Part shown: positions 1 to 9,357 of the stretch, piece by piece
How the letters are laid out: every line of letters starts with the position of its first letter
How positions within the stretch are numbered: the stretch's first letter is position 1
NCBI RefSeq assembly: GCF_900102215.1
Contig: NZ_FNBG01000008.1
Coordinates: 1,554 to 65,553 of the forward strand
Source of the DNA: Fontibacillus panacisegetis
Lineage (GTDB): Bacteria > Bacillota > Bacilli > Paenibacillales > Paenibacillaceae
Reading direction: 5' to 3'
Length of the DNA: 64,000 nucleotides
The notes under the pieces: generated by a model
What the model saw: the letters and a program-made list of their open reading frames with translations, nothing else
Told to the model about the DNA's origin: nothing
Database searches by the model: none
Translations under genes and position numbers: made by a program

Positions 1-89
1 GGCATTCCCTGCATGTTTGGCATTCCCTGCATGTTTGGCATTCCATGCACGTTTGGCATTCCTTGCACGTTCGGCATTCCATGTATATT
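1..89 (-). repeat. 18-bp tandem repeat encoding GMPN[VM][QH] hexapeptides
   Basis: Near-identical 18-base units are repeated about five times at the window edge, each encoding Gly-Met-Pro-Asn-(Val/Met/Ile)-(Gln/His). They are in frame with the SafA-like gene and continue outside the window. Confidence 0.85.
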
Positions 90-1184
90 GGACATATCAT
101 GCATATATGGCTGACCCCAACAAGGATCATACATATGATATGGGTAACATGGGTGGCATGGATAACCTCCCATTTCCATTTCTCCCATCATTAGTGGACT
201 TGTATATGGAGCACTTGAGAGCCCAGGATATTCGCCATCCTGCATTCCCGTTCCAGCCGCATTCCACAATTCCTGAGGAGCTTGAGGAAAATCATAGTAA
301 GACGATACAGCCTCTGCAGGCATCTGATATTGATAAAATAAATGACTATCAGGTTGAGCTTTGTTACCCGAGCACCCACATGATGATTGAGGATAGAGAG
401 GTGCTGTGTTAGCCATCTCTTGCGGTTGATAATCATAATATGGTGATATCGGTAATTCAGGACAAGGGCATTCAGTAGCCTGAACGCAAGATGGTTCCTC
501 ATATTTTACTGGTTCATACTTTACCGGCTCATACTTTACAGGTTCGACCTTTAAAGGTTCATAAGTAATTTGTTCAATTCCAATTTCGACTTGAATAGGT
601 TGAAGTTGTATAACCTCCGTTTTGGTTGGTTCAATTTTTACAGGTTCAACATTAGGTTTAGTTGGCTCAACTTTTACAGGTTCAGTGTTAGGCTTTGTAG
701 GTTCAACTTTAATAGGTGCAGTATTCGGTTTAGTCTGTTCTACTTTTCCGGTCTCTGCCTTAGCAGCAGTATTTTTTTTCCCTGTTGGACCTGGATTGGC
801 CGTAACTCCACCTTGACCTGCGTTTACATTTGATTGAGTTCCTTTTGCTGGGATATTTACAATTTCTCCTACCTTAAGTACATTTGGATCACTTAACTGA
901 GGATTCGCTGCGATCAGGGTTTCAAGCGGAATCCCCCAAGCTTTGGACAATTTCCATAGTGTATCACCTTGCTTGACAACATGTTTATACACTCCACTTC
1001 CACTACCGCTTCCATTACCGTCTACGGACACTGCGACTGTTGGAATTTTCACCTTATCCCCAATGTTCAATTGATCGGGATTCGCAATTTGCGGGTTACT
1101 TTCAATCAGCTTCTGCAAGGGCACATTATACTTTTTTGACAGCTCGTATAAAGTGTCGCCTTGTTTTACGATATGAATTTTCAC
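1..1184 (-). CDS. safA: LysM-domain spore coat assembly protein, SafA-like (3' end beyond window)
   Basis: Probably a spore coat/cortex-interface protein that binds peptidoglycan and organises inner coat. The translation starts at a GTG (1184) with an AGGAGG ten bases upstream; the ATG at 1191 is too close to that site. Two LysM domains are visible at about residues 1-45 and 58-105, each with VKQGDTL-type starts and NPQ repeats. Next comes a linker rich in Lys, Val, Glu and Pro with repeated KVEPTKPN units, then a Tyr/Pro/Gln/Cys-rich region, and finally tandem hexapeptides of the type GMPNVQ or GMPNMQ running off the window edge. The architecture (N-terminal LysM, low-complexity C-terminal part) and position near the pheA/obg cluster match SafA of Bacillus. 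The gene lies after ilvE, separated by a terminator. The C-terminus is not seen. Confidence 0.8.
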   Translation of the reverse strand, partial: MKIHIVKQGDTLYELSKKYNVPLQKLIESNPQIANPDQLNIGDKVKIPTVAVSVDGNGSGSGSGVYKHVVKQGDTLWKLSKAWGIPLETLIAANPQLSDPNVLKVGEIVNIPAKGTQSNVNAGQGGVTANPGPTGKKNTAAKAETGKVEQTKPNTAPIKVEPTKPNTEPVKVEPTKPNVEPVKIEPTKTEVIQLQPIQVEIGIEQITYEPLKVEPVKYEPVKYEPVKYEEPSCVQATECPCPELPISPYYDYQPQEMANTAPLYPQSSCGCSGNKAQPDSHLFYQYQMPAEAVSSYYDFPQAPQELWNAAGTGMQDGEYPGLSSAPYTSPLMMGEMEMGGYPCHPCYPYHMYDPCWGQPYMHDMSNIHGMPNVQGMPNVHGMPNMQGMPNMQGM

Positions 1185-1290
1185 GCGTCATAAACCTCCT
1201 AGGTTTCTTCTCCGGTAGGTGATTCTATCGCCCGGGGCCCATTTAATACATCCTATGCAGAAGCCCGGTTTTTGACATCCATGAAGGAAT

Positions 1291-1327
1291 AAAAAAAATC
1301 CCACCCACCTCTTTCGAGATGAATGGG
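1291..1327 (-). terminator. Rho-independent terminator after ilvE
   Basis: On the minus strand a 12-bp stem (with G-T wobbles) closed by a GAAA loop is followed by eight T residues. It separates the ilvE operon from the SafA-like gene. Confidence 0.85.
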
Positions 1328-1346
1328 GTCTAGTCTATTTATCAAA

Positions 1347-2225
1347 TTACCAAACTTTAACGCCGTCCTTATCAACGATGCTGCGGAATTCGTCCAGAAG
1401 CTTAAGAGTAATAGGCCCCGCATGACCTTCACCGATAATTCGACCATCAACTTCACGCACAGCAATAACCTCAGCCGCAGTACCTGTAAGGAAGACTTCA
1501 TCAGCAACGTACACATCGTGCATGGAGAATGGTTCTTCCTTGATTTTGTAGCCTTTATTGTTGCAGATTTCGATGATAGCCTGACGCGTAATACCATCAA
1601 GTGCACCCAAATAGCATGGAGGTGTAGTGATTACACCATTTTTCACGATAAAAATATTGTCTCCAGAGCCCTCTGTAACATATCCTTGAGCATTCATCAT
1701 AATCGCTTCCCCCGCACCAGCGAGGTTGGATTGGATTTTTACCAAAATATTATTCAAATAGTTCAAAGACTTGATCTTTGGATTTAAAGCATCCGGAATA
1801 TTCCGTCTCTGCGATACAGACACCGTTTTCAGACCAGTCTTATAAGCTTCTTCAGAGTAAATTGCAAGTTGCTCAACGATAATGATAACCGATGCATTCG
1901 GACAACGATTAGGATCAAGGCCTAAATTTCCTGCACCACGTGAAACTACCAAGCGGATATATCCATTACGCAGCTCGTTACGACGTAAGGTCTCAACCAG
2001 TGCGTCTTCCATCTCTTGATAAGTAAGTGGAATATTCAGCATAATTGATTTTGCCGAATCATACAGTCGATCCAGATGCTCTTTGCATTTAAAGATGTTA
2101 CCGTTATAAATGCGGATACCTTCAAAAATCCCGTCCCCGTATAAAAATCCATGATCATACACTGATACTTTTGCGTTCTCTTTAGTTACAAATTGTCCGT
2201 CTAGATAAATCCATTGCTCAGCCAC
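1347..2225 (-). CDS. ilvE: branched-chain amino acid aminotransferase
   Basis: Class IV PLP-dependent aminotransferase (292 aa) that transfers the amino group between glutamate and the 2-oxo acids of valine, leucine and isoleucine. The fold-type IV signatures are visible: VYDHGFLYGDGIFEG near the N-terminus, the Schiff-base lysine K152 in KSLNYLNN, and the phosphate-binding stretch NAQGYVTEGSGDNIF. The start is a GTG that shares its G with the TAG stop of pheA (TAGTG); a GGAGGTG site lies inside the end of pheA, so the genes are translationally coupled. D-amino acid aminotransferases belong to the same family, but length and the LNNILVK region favour IlvE. It is the last gene of the amino-acid unit before a terminator. 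Confidence 0.92.
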   Translation of the reverse strand: MAEQWIYLDGQFVTKENAKVSVYDHGFLYGDGIFEGIRIYNGNIFKCKEHLDRLYDSAKSIMLNIPLTYQEMEDALVETLRRNELRNGYIRLVVSRGAGNLGLDPNRCPNASVIIIVEQLAIYSEEAYKTGLKTVSVSQRRNIPDALNPKIKSLNYLNNILVKIQSNLAGAGEAIMMNAQGYVTEGSGDNIFIVKNGVITTPPCYLGALDGITRQAIIEICNNKGYKIKEEPFSMHDVYVADEVFLTGTAAEVIAVREVDGRIIGEGHAGPITLKLLDEFRSIVDKDGVKVW

Positions 2226-3127
2226 TAGTACCGCACCTCCGTTTTAGTTCCTTCAAAAGTATAGCTTGGATAGCTCCCAAGAGCCCGTACATGACATCCT
2301 AACGCTTCAATTTCTTTAATAGCGGAGGATAACAGAACAGAATCTAATGATTCGAGAACATCCATGTAAAAATAGTAATTACCCAGACGCTTCTTCGTTG
2401 GCCGTGATTCAATGCGCGACAAGTTAAGCTTGCGCCAGGCGAAAGCAGATAACACCTGATGAAGTGCTCCTGGAAAGTTCTCTGGCAAAGTGACCAGAAT
2501 ACTTGTCTTCGCTTCTGAACGCCCCCCTGAAATTTTGACCTGTTGATTGAATGGCTTTGGTCCAATAAGCGCGAATCTTGTATAGTTATTGTCATGATCC
2601 GTTACCTTATCCGCCAAAATATCTAACCCATGCCGCTTAGCGCCCAGCGCCGTTCCTACCGCAGTCCATCCTTCATCAGGATGCTTTTTCACCAATTCAA
2701 CTGCCTCTGAGGTGCTTCCAACATGCTCCAATTCAGCGTTTGGCATCCGGGATCTGATAAACTGCAGACACTGCGCCATCGCAACAGGATGGGACAACAC
2801 TTTGCCTATTTTAGAATAATCGATATCACCCGTTGAGCCAACAAATTCCTCGCGTTTGCCTATCAAATTCTGCATTGAAGGGTATACCCATTCAATTTGC
2901 ATCGGGATGTCCACTTCATGAACTAACCAATCCATATGCAGGCTTACAGAGCCTTCAATCGTATTTTCCATTGGAATGACACTGTAATCAGTCTTCCCAT
3001 TTGCAGTCGCCAGAAAAACATCGGAAATTTGTTTGAAATGATGCAGCTCCACAGGTTCGTCTCCAAAAAGATGAAGAACTGCCTCATGGGAAACCGACCC
3101 TTCCGGCAACAATGCTATTCGTTTCAT
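2225..3127 (-). CDS. pheA: prephenate dehydratase
   Basis: Converts prephenate to phenylpyruvate in phenylalanine synthesis. The 300-aa protein has the monofunctional bacterial layout: catalytic dehydratase domain (about 1-190) with ENTIEGS at 54-60 and the catalytic TRF motif at 183-185, then a C-terminal ACT regulatory domain (about 205-285) with ESRP at 240-243, which in the family binds phenylalanine for feedback inhibition. The usual N-terminal G-x-x-G-T-F-S motif is degenerate here (LPEGSVSHEA). The ATG start has a GAGGGGAAG site. The gene lies between thrB and ilvE on one transcript, so phenylalanine, threonine and branched-chain steps are grouped. Confidence 0.93.
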   Translation of the reverse strand: MKRIALLPEGSVSHEAVLHLFGDEPVELHHFKQISDVFLATANGKTDYSVIPMENTIEGSVSLHMDWLVHEVDIPMQIEWVYPSMQNLIGKREEFVGSTGDIDYSKIGKVLSHPVAMAQCLQFIRSRMPNAELEHVGSTSEAVELVKKHPDEGWTAVGTALGAKRHGLDILADKVTDHDNNYTRFALIGPKPFNQQVKISGGRSEAKTSILVTLPENFPGALHQVLSAFAWRKLNLSRIESRPTKKRLGNYYFYMDVLESLDSVLLSSAIKEIEALGCHVRALGSYPSYTFEGTKTEVRY

Positions 3128-3154
3128 GCCATGACTTCCCCTCTAGCTCTGTTT

Positions 3155-4129
3155 TCAAAAAGTCAGATTAACTTCATTCTGAATGAGATCCAGAAATGAA
3201 TCCTCTGTCTCCATAGTAATCTCCGTTACACCATCCCTGCAAGGCTTCAGCCATAGTGTCTTTGCAGTAATGTTGTGTTCACCAAGTACACTCAGAAGAA
3301 ACTGCTCCAGCTCCGTTCCCGCAGAAATTCGTTGATCTGCAAGAGCTAATAACGTTGGACCTGCACCACTCAGAGCAATTCCGATAGCACCATGATCCGT
3401 AGCCTCCTCAAGTATTCGAGACATTCCCGGCACAAGAGAAGCTCGGTAAGGCTGATGCAAGCGATCGGACATACATTGCGAAATCAAGTCCAATCTGCCT
3501 GATGCGAGCGCAGCGGTGAGCAATGAGGCCCGACTGACATTGTATACTGCATCGCTTAAACTTACCTGCTTAGGCAATACTTCACGCGCTTTAGTTGTTG
3601 ACAGTTGAAAGTCTGGAATGGCGACCAGTACACCAAGATCAACTGGCGGTTCAATTCGAAGCGATTCAGCGTGAATACCATCCCACACCGCAGTAATAAT
3701 CCCGCCATACAATGAAGCTCCAACATTGTCGGGATGATGCTCAAGAGCAGTCGCCATATCAAACAGCTTGGCTTTGCTTAGTGGAGAGCCGATAAGCTGA
3801 TTGGCAGCAAACAATGCCCCAACAATCGCCGAGGCACTGCTACCAAGACCGCGCGTAAGCGGAATATCTGAGTACATCGAAATTTCCAGCTCCAGCAACG
3901 ATTCACCAGCCTCAGCGAACACGGATTGTGCCACTTTGTATATCAAATTAGATTTATCCGCAGGTAAACCCTTTAAATTATCGCCATACAAATGAAAGCT
4001 TGTCGTTTGGGCAGGTTTCATCTCTATCCACGCATACAGAGATAACGCCATACCTAGTGTATCAAATCCTGGACCCAAATTGGCAGTACTTGCGGGTACT
4101 TTAACCCGGACTCCGTTAGTTCGTATCAT
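3155..4129 (-). CDS. thrB: homoserine kinase
   Basis: GHMP-family kinase (324 aa) that phosphorylates homoserine to O-phosphohomoserine for threonine synthesis. The N-terminal substrate region VPASTANLGPGFDTLG and the ATP-binding glycine/serine loop GLGSSAS (94-100) after DIPLTR are clear; a C-terminal GHMP motif SGAGPTLLAL is also present. It is immediately downstream of hom (37 bases apart) and upstream of pheA. The homoserine-utilising pair hom-thrB lacks thrC in between, unlike Bacillus hom-thrC-thrB, so threonine synthase must be encoded elsewhere. Confidence 0.94.
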   Translation of the reverse strand: MIRTNGVRVKVPASTANLGPGFDTLGMALSLYAWIEMKPAQTTSFHLYGDNLKGLPADKSNLIYKVAQSVFAEAGESLLELEISMYSDIPLTRGLGSSASAIVGALFAANQLIGSPLSKAKLFDMATALEHHPDNVGASLYGGIITAVWDGIHAESLRIEPPVDLGVLVAIPDFQLSTTKAREVLPKQVSLSDAVYNVSRASLLTAALASGRLDLISQCMSDRLHQPYRASLVPGMSRILEEATDHGAIGIALSGAGPTLLALADQRISAGTELEQFLLSVLGEHNITAKTLWLKPCRDGVTEITMETEDSFLDLIQNEVNLTF

Positions 4130-4165
4130 GATGATTCACACCCCTAAACCCCTTCTGTTCCTAAT

Positions 4166-5452
4166 TTATCCCTCTACTCGATATACACTCTTAACGCGGT
4201 GTATAACATCAAGCGACTCAAAATGGTTCAACACTTTATCCATGTTGGCTTTACTTGCGTTATGCGTCACAATTATGATTTCTGCATCCGAGGTATTCGC
4301 ATTTGGTGACTGTACGACTGATTCCAAGCTTACATCATACTCTGCAAATACTTGAGTAATTTGTGCAAGCACACCAGCTTTATCAGCAACGTTCAGCAAA
4401 AGGAAGTTTTTATATGAGATTTGATCATCACTTTTTAGCTTTTTCGGTTTGTACGGTACAATGGCTTTCAAACCGTTAACACCCAGCTTCAGATTTTTCA
4501 CAACAGCAATCAGATCAGCGACGATCGAAGTAGCAGTTGGCATTTCTCCAGCTCCGGCTCCATAGAACATCGTCTCACCTACTGCTTCACCATATACATA
4601 CACCGCATTAAATACACCATTAACTGCCGCAATTGGATGAGTGCTCTTGACCATCGTTGGTTGTACGCTGATGCTTACTTCTTCTTCCTCTCTGTCAGCG
4701 ATTCCAAGCAGCTTTAATTCATAACCCAATCTCTTCGCATGTACGATATCTTCTTTCGTAACCGACGAAATCCCGCGAACCTCAACATCCTTAAGTTCAA
4801 TATCAGTTCTAAAACCAAGTGTACCGAGAATGGTCATTTTTCGAGCGGCATCAAGACCTTCCACATCGGAAGTCGGGTCTGTCTCTGCGTACCCAAGCTG
4901 TTGCGCTTCCCGAAGCACGTCATCGTATGAAGCACCTTCTAAACTCATTTTAGTCAAAATATAATTTGTTGTGCCATTTACGATCCCCATAATTTTCATA
5001 ATTCGATCAGAGGAGAAGCCCTCGATCAGTGTACGGATAATCGGAATCCCCCCCGCAACACTGGCTTCATAAAATACATCACACTGTTTTTCTTGGGCTT
5101 TAGCCACAATTTCAGACCCATACAGCGCCATTAAATCCTTGTTTGCAGTAACGATATGCTTGCCGCGATCAAGCGCCTCAAGAATATACGCTTTTGTCTC
5201 ATTAACCCCGCCCATAACTTCAACGATTATGTCAATCTCAGGATCGCGAATAACATCCCAAGGATTGTCTGTTAGTTTACTGCTCTCAATCTCAATATTT
5301 CTTTTCTTATCCAGACTCCTTACGGCTACTTTTTCAATAACGACAGGTGAGCCTACTTGTCTGCTCAAATCTTCCTGGTGACCTTCTACAATGCGAATAA
5401 CACCAGTTCCAACTGTACCCAGTCCAAGCAACCCTACCTTCACAGGTTTCAA
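4166..5452 (-). CDS. hom: homoserine dehydrogenase
   Basis: NAD(P)-dependent oxidoreductase making homoserine from aspartate semialdehyde (428 aa). A Rossmann motif GLLGLGTVGTG is at 8-17; the catalytic region with NKDLMALYG and the homoserine-binding stretch ETDPTSDVEGLDAARK follow; a C-terminal ACT domain (about 350-428, starting LLLNVADKAGVLAQI) suggests allosteric control by threonine, as known in Gram-positive Hom. The ATG start is preceded by an AGGAGGGGA site. It is the first gene of hom-thrB-pheA-ilvE; pheB is just upstream, 57 bases away, so all five may be co-transcribed. Confidence 0.95.
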   Translation of the reverse strand: MKPVKVGLLGLGTVGTGVIRIVEGHQEDLSRQVGSPVVIEKVAVRSLDKKRNIEIESSKLTDNPWDVIRDPEIDIIVEVMGGVNETKAYILEALDRGKHIVTANKDLMALYGSEIVAKAQEKQCDVFYEASVAGGIPIIRTLIEGFSSDRIMKIMGIVNGTTNYILTKMSLEGASYDDVLREAQQLGYAETDPTSDVEGLDAARKMTILGTLGFRTDIELKDVEVRGISSVTKEDIVHAKRLGYELKLLGIADREEEEVSISVQPTMVKSTHPIAAVNGVFNAVYVYGEAVGETMFYGAGAGEMPTATSIVADLIAVVKNLKLGVNGLKAIVPYKPKKLKSDDQISYKNFLLLNVADKAGVLAQITQVFAEYDVSLESVVQSPNANTSDAEIIIVTHNASKANMDKVLNHFESLDVIHRVKSVYRVEG

Positions 5453-5509
5453 ATTTAGTCCCCTCCTAGTTGTTTCTATCGTTTACCATTATCTATCTTC
5501 TTCTATCTT

Positions 5510-5947
5510 CTATCCTTGACCCACAATCTGGGTCTTCCTTACACCGGGGATACCCTGCAGCAGTTCGATCATCCCATCCAGTTCTTCTGTGAGACGTGTG
5601 GTCTCTACCGAAATGACGACATTCGCCCTTCCTTGTAGTGGTATACTCTGATTGATCGTCAACACATTCCCGCCAGAACCAGCAATAAGTGCCAAAACTT
5701 TAGATAGAATGCCTGATCGATGCTCCAAATCAAAGGATATCGTGACAATACTCTCACGTTCAATCTGATTCAGAAGATGGATGCCGTCTTTATACTTGTA
5801 ATAAGCGCTTCGGCTCAGTCCTACCTGTGATACAGCTTCATGGACCGTCCTGACATCGCCAGAGGCCAGCAGTTCCTTTACCTGCAGTGTCTTGATGACA
5901 GCTTCAGGCAAAATATCCTCGCGAACCAAATAGTAGCGTTCCTTCAC
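5510..5947 (-). CDS. pheB: ACT domain-containing protein PheB
   Basis: Small protein (145 aa) of the PheB/UPF0735 family. An N-terminal region with a helix-turn-helix-like stretch (VHEAVSQVGLSRSAYYKYKDGI, about residues 37-58) is followed by one ACT domain (about 68-143, starting IVTISFDLEHRSGILSKVL). ACT domains bind amino acids, so a regulatory role in aromatic or homoserine metabolism is likely but unproven. Start is GTG with AGGAGAGG nine bases upstream. It sits between obg and hom, matching Bacillus obg-pheB-pheA order. A terminator lies between obg and this gene. Confidence 0.9.
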   Translation of the reverse strand: MKERYYLVREDILPEAVIKTLQVKELLASGDVRTVHEAVSQVGLSRSAYYKYKDGIHLLNQIERESIVTISFDLEHRSGILSKVLALIAGSGGNVLTINQSIPLQGRANVVISVETTRLTEELDGMIELLQGIPGVRKTQIVGQG

Positions 5948-6064
5948 AAACGTCCTCTCCTTAGAGACTGTTGTATTCGTATAGTGGACATTATAACGGA
6001 ATCCATCCTTTAAAACAATCCATTTTATAATCTTTGTGCGCGGATTTTTCTATTCTAGCCGTAT

Positions 6065-6105
6065 AAAAAAACACGGGCACAACATCCTTCTAAGGACTGC
6101 ACCCG
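6065..6105 (-). terminator. terminator after obg
   Basis: Minus-strand hairpin with an 8-bp outer stem (two wobbles) and an inner TCCTT/AAGGA stem, followed by seven T residues. It lies between obg and pheB. Confidence 0.82.
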
Positions 6106-6127
6106 TTGGTATGATCAATATATTGTC

Positions 6128-7441
6128 TTAGTAGTAATAACTGCTGCCTTCTACAAATTCAAATTCGAAATCCCCGATCCGTACAATCGTTCCGTCCGTC
6201 GCACCACGTTGTCTAAGTTCTTCATCTACACCCATATGTCTAAGTGTGCGTGCCAGCTTCAAAATTGCATCATGCGTGTTAAGCTGCATCCGTTTCATCA
6301 TACGCTCGATCTTTACGCTCTCAACAATAAAGGTCTCGTTTTCCCGTTTTATTGTAAAGCTATCATCTTCTCGTTTATCCAGCTTGTAGACTTTTCTTTC
6401 CTCTAGCTCTGTCACTTCTTCAATGGCAGGAGCTTCTGGAATCTGATCCAGGAGATCCGTAGCTCTGTACAGCAATTCCTGTACTCCCTGACGAGTCAGT
6501 GAGGATATTGGCATAATTTCAAGATCAGGGCGTACCTTGCCTACCTGCTCTTTAAATTTTTCTAAATTGTCAGCCGATTCAGGCATGTCCATTTTGTTAG
6601 CAGCTACAATTTGCGGACGATTCTCAAGATCGGCATTATAGAGACGAAGCTCATCGTTAATCTTCTGCCAGTCATCAAAAGGATCCCGTCCTTCCGAACC
6701 CGCCATATCTACAACATGAATAATGAGTCTTGTCCGTTCCACATGGCGTAAAAACTCATGTCCTAGTCCAACGCCTTCATGCGCGCCTTCGATTAATCCA
6801 GGCAAATCGGCCATTACAAAACTACGGCCTTCACTGACATCAACTACGCCAAGATTCGGAGTAATTGTAGTGAAGTGATAAGCACCGATTTTGGGCTGTG
6901 CAGCGGATACCACCGACAATAAAGTGGATTTGCCGACACTCGGAAACCCAACCAGACCAACATCGGCCATTACCTTGAGTTCCAGCACAATCCAACGTTC
7001 TTCCCCCTCCTCGCCGTGTTCGGCAAGCTCAGGTGCAGGGTTGTTTGGCGTAGCAAAACGAATATTACCGCGTCCACCACGACCACCTTTGGCTACTACG
7101 ACCTGTTGTCCATGGCGTGTTAAATCGGCCAGAACTTCTCCAGTATCATCATCAATAATGACTGTGCCTGGTGGAATGCGAACGATCATATTCTCGGCAT
7201 TAGCGCCATGCTGGCTTTTATTGCGTCCCTTCACACCACGTTGCCCCTTAAAATGCCGTTGGTAGCGAAAATCCATGAGCGTCCGCAGACCTTCATCAAC
7301 TCTAAAAATGACGTCAGAGCCCCTCCCGCCATCGCCTCCAGCAGGCCCTCCTTCTGGAACATACTTTTCCCGGCGGAATGCGACGATACCGTCTCCTCCG
7401 TCGCCTCCTTTTACATAAACCTTCGCTTTATCTACAAACAT
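6128..7441 (-). CDS. obg: Obg/CgtA GTPase
   Basis: Essential ribosome-associated GTPase (437 aa) acting in 50S assembly, (p)ppGpp response and, in Bacillus, sporulation and stress signalling. Domains in order: glycine-rich OBG fold (1-157), G domain with [12 protein letters not shown]-loop, [12 protein letters not shown] (G3), NKMD (G4) and a C-terminal OCT domain (about 355-430) found in Firmicute Obg. It is 14 bases downstream of spo0B, the same arrangement as in Bacillus, where both act in the Spo0A pathway. The ATG is the clear start, beginning [18 protein letters not shown]. Confidence 0.97.
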   Translation of the reverse strand: MFVDKAKVYVKGGDGGDGIVAFRREKYVPEGGPAGGDGGRGSDVIFRVDEGLRTLMDFRYQRHFKGQRGVKGRNKSQHGANAENMIVRIPPGTVIIDDDTGEVLADLTRHGQQVVVAKGGRGGRGNIRFATPNNPAPELAEHGEEGEERWIVLELKVMADVGLVGFPSVGKSTLLSVVSAAQPKIGAYHFTTITPNLGVVDVSEGRSFVMADLPGLIEGAHEGVGLGHEFLRHVERTRLIIHVVDMAGSEGRDPFDDWQKINDELRLYNADLENRPQIVAANKMDMPESADNLEKFKEQVGKVRPDLEIMPISSLTRQGVQELLYRATDLLDQIPEAPAIEEVTELEERKVYKLDKREDDSFTIKRENETFIVESVKIERMMKRMQLNTHDAILKLARTLRHMGVDEELRQRGATDGTIVRIGDFEFEFVEGSSYYY

Positions 7442-7455
7442 GCATTCACCTCATT

Positions 7456-8193
7456 TTAATTTCCGCAAGCTATCCTGAGTCTAAGAGAGGATATTTCCGA
7501 ATCCAGCCGTTCGGCTACAACCCGTTTTTCTTTGTCCCAATTCTCTAATAATTGTGTAAGTGTATCCACACTTCCTGAGCCTTCCTGTTCAAAAATTGCG
7601 GCCACCTCATTACCTTCAAGGCAAAAGGACAGCTTAAGCCGCACTATTTCTCCCCATGATGATCGGCCGCAAAATTGATAAGCTCGTATAGTCTCCGTAA
7701 TCGCCAAGGAGAACTCTTCCCCATCCTCAGTTAGCAATAGATCATCCAGATGAAGATTTTCCTGAACATATATCTCCAATTGAATGGATCCGTTCATTTC
7801 CCGAAAAGATTGCAGATAGAACACCAAAGATGGAATACCCAGTCTTGCGATTTTGCCCTCGACTGCCATTCTTTCCTTTATTCTTTCCACACAATCGGCA
7901 AGTTTATCATATTTTCCTAATTGAATATACCCATACAAAATTTGCAGATCATTCATCCAATCATGACGATGATGGCCTAACGTTGCAGTAGCTGTTCTCT
8001 GTACCGATTCAAGCAAAATTTTCCGTTCATTAACTGCCTGCCGATGTATATATCTAATATACCACCAGCACAAAATGAGTAGGCAACAGCTAATTCCAAC
8101 ATAGCCGACAAGCGAAGAAATGAAATAATTAGCGCTCAGACAAGCTATAGACAGAATAACTACAATAGCTGGTACCGTGAACCGATACTTCAT
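7456..8193 (-). CDS. spo0B: Spo0B-type sporulation initiation phosphotransferase with N-terminal membrane segments
   Basis: Phosphorelay protein that in Bacillus passes phosphate from Spo0F to Spo0A. The family signature HHRHDWMNDLQILYGYIQL is at 74-92; H77 of the HDW motif corresponds to the phosphorylated histidine. The C-terminal part (about 130-245) resembles a degenerate kinase ATPase domain. Unlike the soluble 192-aa Bacillus protein, this 245-aa version begins with two hydrophobic segments (about 5-25 and 28-48), so it is predicted to be membrane-anchored. Its location between rpmA and obg is the classical spo0B position, which supports the name despite low conservation. Confidence 0.88.
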   Translation of the reverse strand: MKYRFTVPAIVVILSIACLSANYFISSLVGYVGISCCLLILCWWYIRYIHRQAVNERKILLESVQRTATATLGHHRHDWMNDLQILYGYIQLGKYDKLADCVERIKERMAVEGKIARLGIPSLVFYLQSFREMNGSIQLEIYVQENLHLDDLLLTEDGEEFSLAITETIRAYQFCGRSSWGEIVRLKLSFCLEGNEVAAIFEQEGSGSVDTLTQLLENWDKEKRVVAERLDSEISSLRLRIACGN

Positions 8194-8305
8194 GACTTTC
8201 CCCGTTCCTCTGACAGATTGGGTGAACTTTCCACCCTGACATCATTACACAGTATATCATAAAAATCCTTGTGAGAATGCAGGAATTACAGCTTCTCTAT
8301 TGTAT

Positions 8306-8341
8306 ACAAAAAAGCCCCCGGCACTTACATGCCAAGGGCTT
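8306..8341 (-). terminator. terminator after rpmA
   Basis: Minus-strand 12-bp stem (AAGCCC...GGCA with two wobbles) and a run of six T residues, 28 bases after the rpmA stop. Confidence 0.88.
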
Positions 8342-8368
8342 ATGAAGTCTTACCAGTATAAAAAAATC

Positions 8369-8680
8369 TTAAGCTTCTACTGCAGCCGCTACAGGAGCGA
8401 TTTCCACAGGGTAGACGCTCACTTTTTTACGGTCGCGACCCCAACGTTCGAATTTAACGACGCCATCCACTTTAGCAAACAGCGTATCATCCTTACCGAT
8501 ACCTACGTTAGTACCTGGATGAATTTTAGTACCGCGTTGACGAACTAGAATGCTTCCGCCAGTAACGATTTGACCGTCAGCACGTTTAACGCCAAGGCGT
8601 TTCGCAATGCTGTCGCGTCCGTTCTTTGTGGAACCTACGCCCTTCTTCGAAGCGAACAACTGAAGATTTAATTTCAACAT
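8369..8680 (-). CDS. rpmA: 50S ribosomal protein L27, with cleaved N-terminal extension
   Basis: Ribosomal protein at the peptidyl-transferase region of the 50S subunit (103 aa). The translation begins [10 protein letters not shown] followed by [14 protein letters not shown]. The Firmicute extension LNLQLFA is removed by Prp protease before the Ser, and prp is the next gene upstream. I chose the ATG at 8680, which has GGAGG ten bases upstream, over longer in-frame extensions that would run through that site. It is in the canonical rplU-prp-rpmA operon and followed by a terminator. Confidence 0.97.
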   Translation of the reverse strand: MLKLNLQLFASKKGVGSTKNGRDSIAKRLGVKRADGQIVTGGSILVRQRGTKIHPGTNVGIGKDDTLFAKVDGVVKFERWGRDRKKVSVYPVEIAPVAAAVEA

Positions 8681-8699
8681 TGTCCATCTACCTCCTTCT

Positions 8700-9032
8700 T
8701 CAAATAATAACGTTCTGTATTTTAATATACTTTCCGTATGATCCTTCGATACTTGTAAGCATAACAACCATGGAGGCAAGCAACAGCTGCACTTGTTCTA
8801 TAGCCTTCGGTTCGACATGAGATGGAAGATTGGCATTTAGAAAACCATGCTTCATCTCAGAGTCCATAACAACTCCCGTTAGGGCCTCAATGGAATTGAC
8901 TGTTCCAACAGTTACAGCCGAAACTCCAGCACAAACGATATCTTCACCGGGTTTAGCATAGCCAGCATGACCTGATACTTCAAATCCAGCAATGGTGTTA
9001 TCACTATGGCGTAAAATAGAGACGATAATCAA
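8700..9032 (-). CDS. prp: ribosomal-processing cysteine protease Prp
   Basis: Cysteine protease (110 aa, YsxB family) that trims the N-terminal extension of L27. The catalytic pair is visible as H22 in SGHAGYA and C34 in [11 protein letters not shown], the same spacing as the characterised Staphylococcus enzyme. It lies between rplU and rpmA, whose product carries the matching cleavage motif, so enzyme and substrate are co-expressed. Confidence 0.95.
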   Translation of the reverse strand: MIIVSILRHSDNTIAGFEVSGHAGYAKPGEDIVCAGVSAVTVGTVNSIEALTGVVMDSEMKHGFLNANLPSHVEPKAIEQVQLLLASMVVMLTSIEGSYGKYIKIQNVII

Positions 9033-9045
9033 TTACCGCACCTTC

Positions 9046-9357
9046 TTACGCTTGGATTTTCTCGATAGTCACTTTCGTGTAAGGTTGACGATGACCTTGT
9101 TTTTTGTGGTAGTTCTTTTTAGGTTTATATTTGTATACGACTACTTTTTGGCCTTTGCCGTGTTTTTCGACTTTCGCCGTTACACTTGCACCAGCAACCA
9201 ATGGAGCGCCTGCTACCAAACCTTCACCTTTAGATACTGCCAATACACGGTCGAACGTTACACTTGTACCGTCCTCAGCGTTCAATTTCTCGATGTAAAG
9301 AACATCTCCCTCTTGAACACGGTATTGTTTACCACCAGTTTCGATAATTGCGTACAT
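9046..9357 (-). CDS. rplU: 50S ribosomal protein L21
   Basis: Ribosomal protein L21 (103 aa), beginning [18 protein letters not shown] and ending with the RNA-binding basic stretch [22 protein letters not shown]. First gene of rplU-prp-rpmA. A strong promoter and about 120 bases of leader precede it. The ATG has an AGGAGGTG site. Confidence 0.98.
   Translation of the reverse strand: MYAIIETGGKQYRVQEGDVLYIEKLNAEDGTSVTFDRVLAVSKGEGLVAGAPLVAGASVTAKVEKHGKGQKVVVYKYKPKKNYHKKQGHRQPYTKVTIEKIQA

Noticed and set aside
1323..1787. 154-aa plus-strand open frame
   Set aside because: Antisense shadow of ilvE with no ribosome site.
8681..8779. Longer N-terminus for L27 (136 aa)
   Set aside because: It would run through the GGAGG site and would displace the Prp-cleavable [10 protein letters not shown] start.
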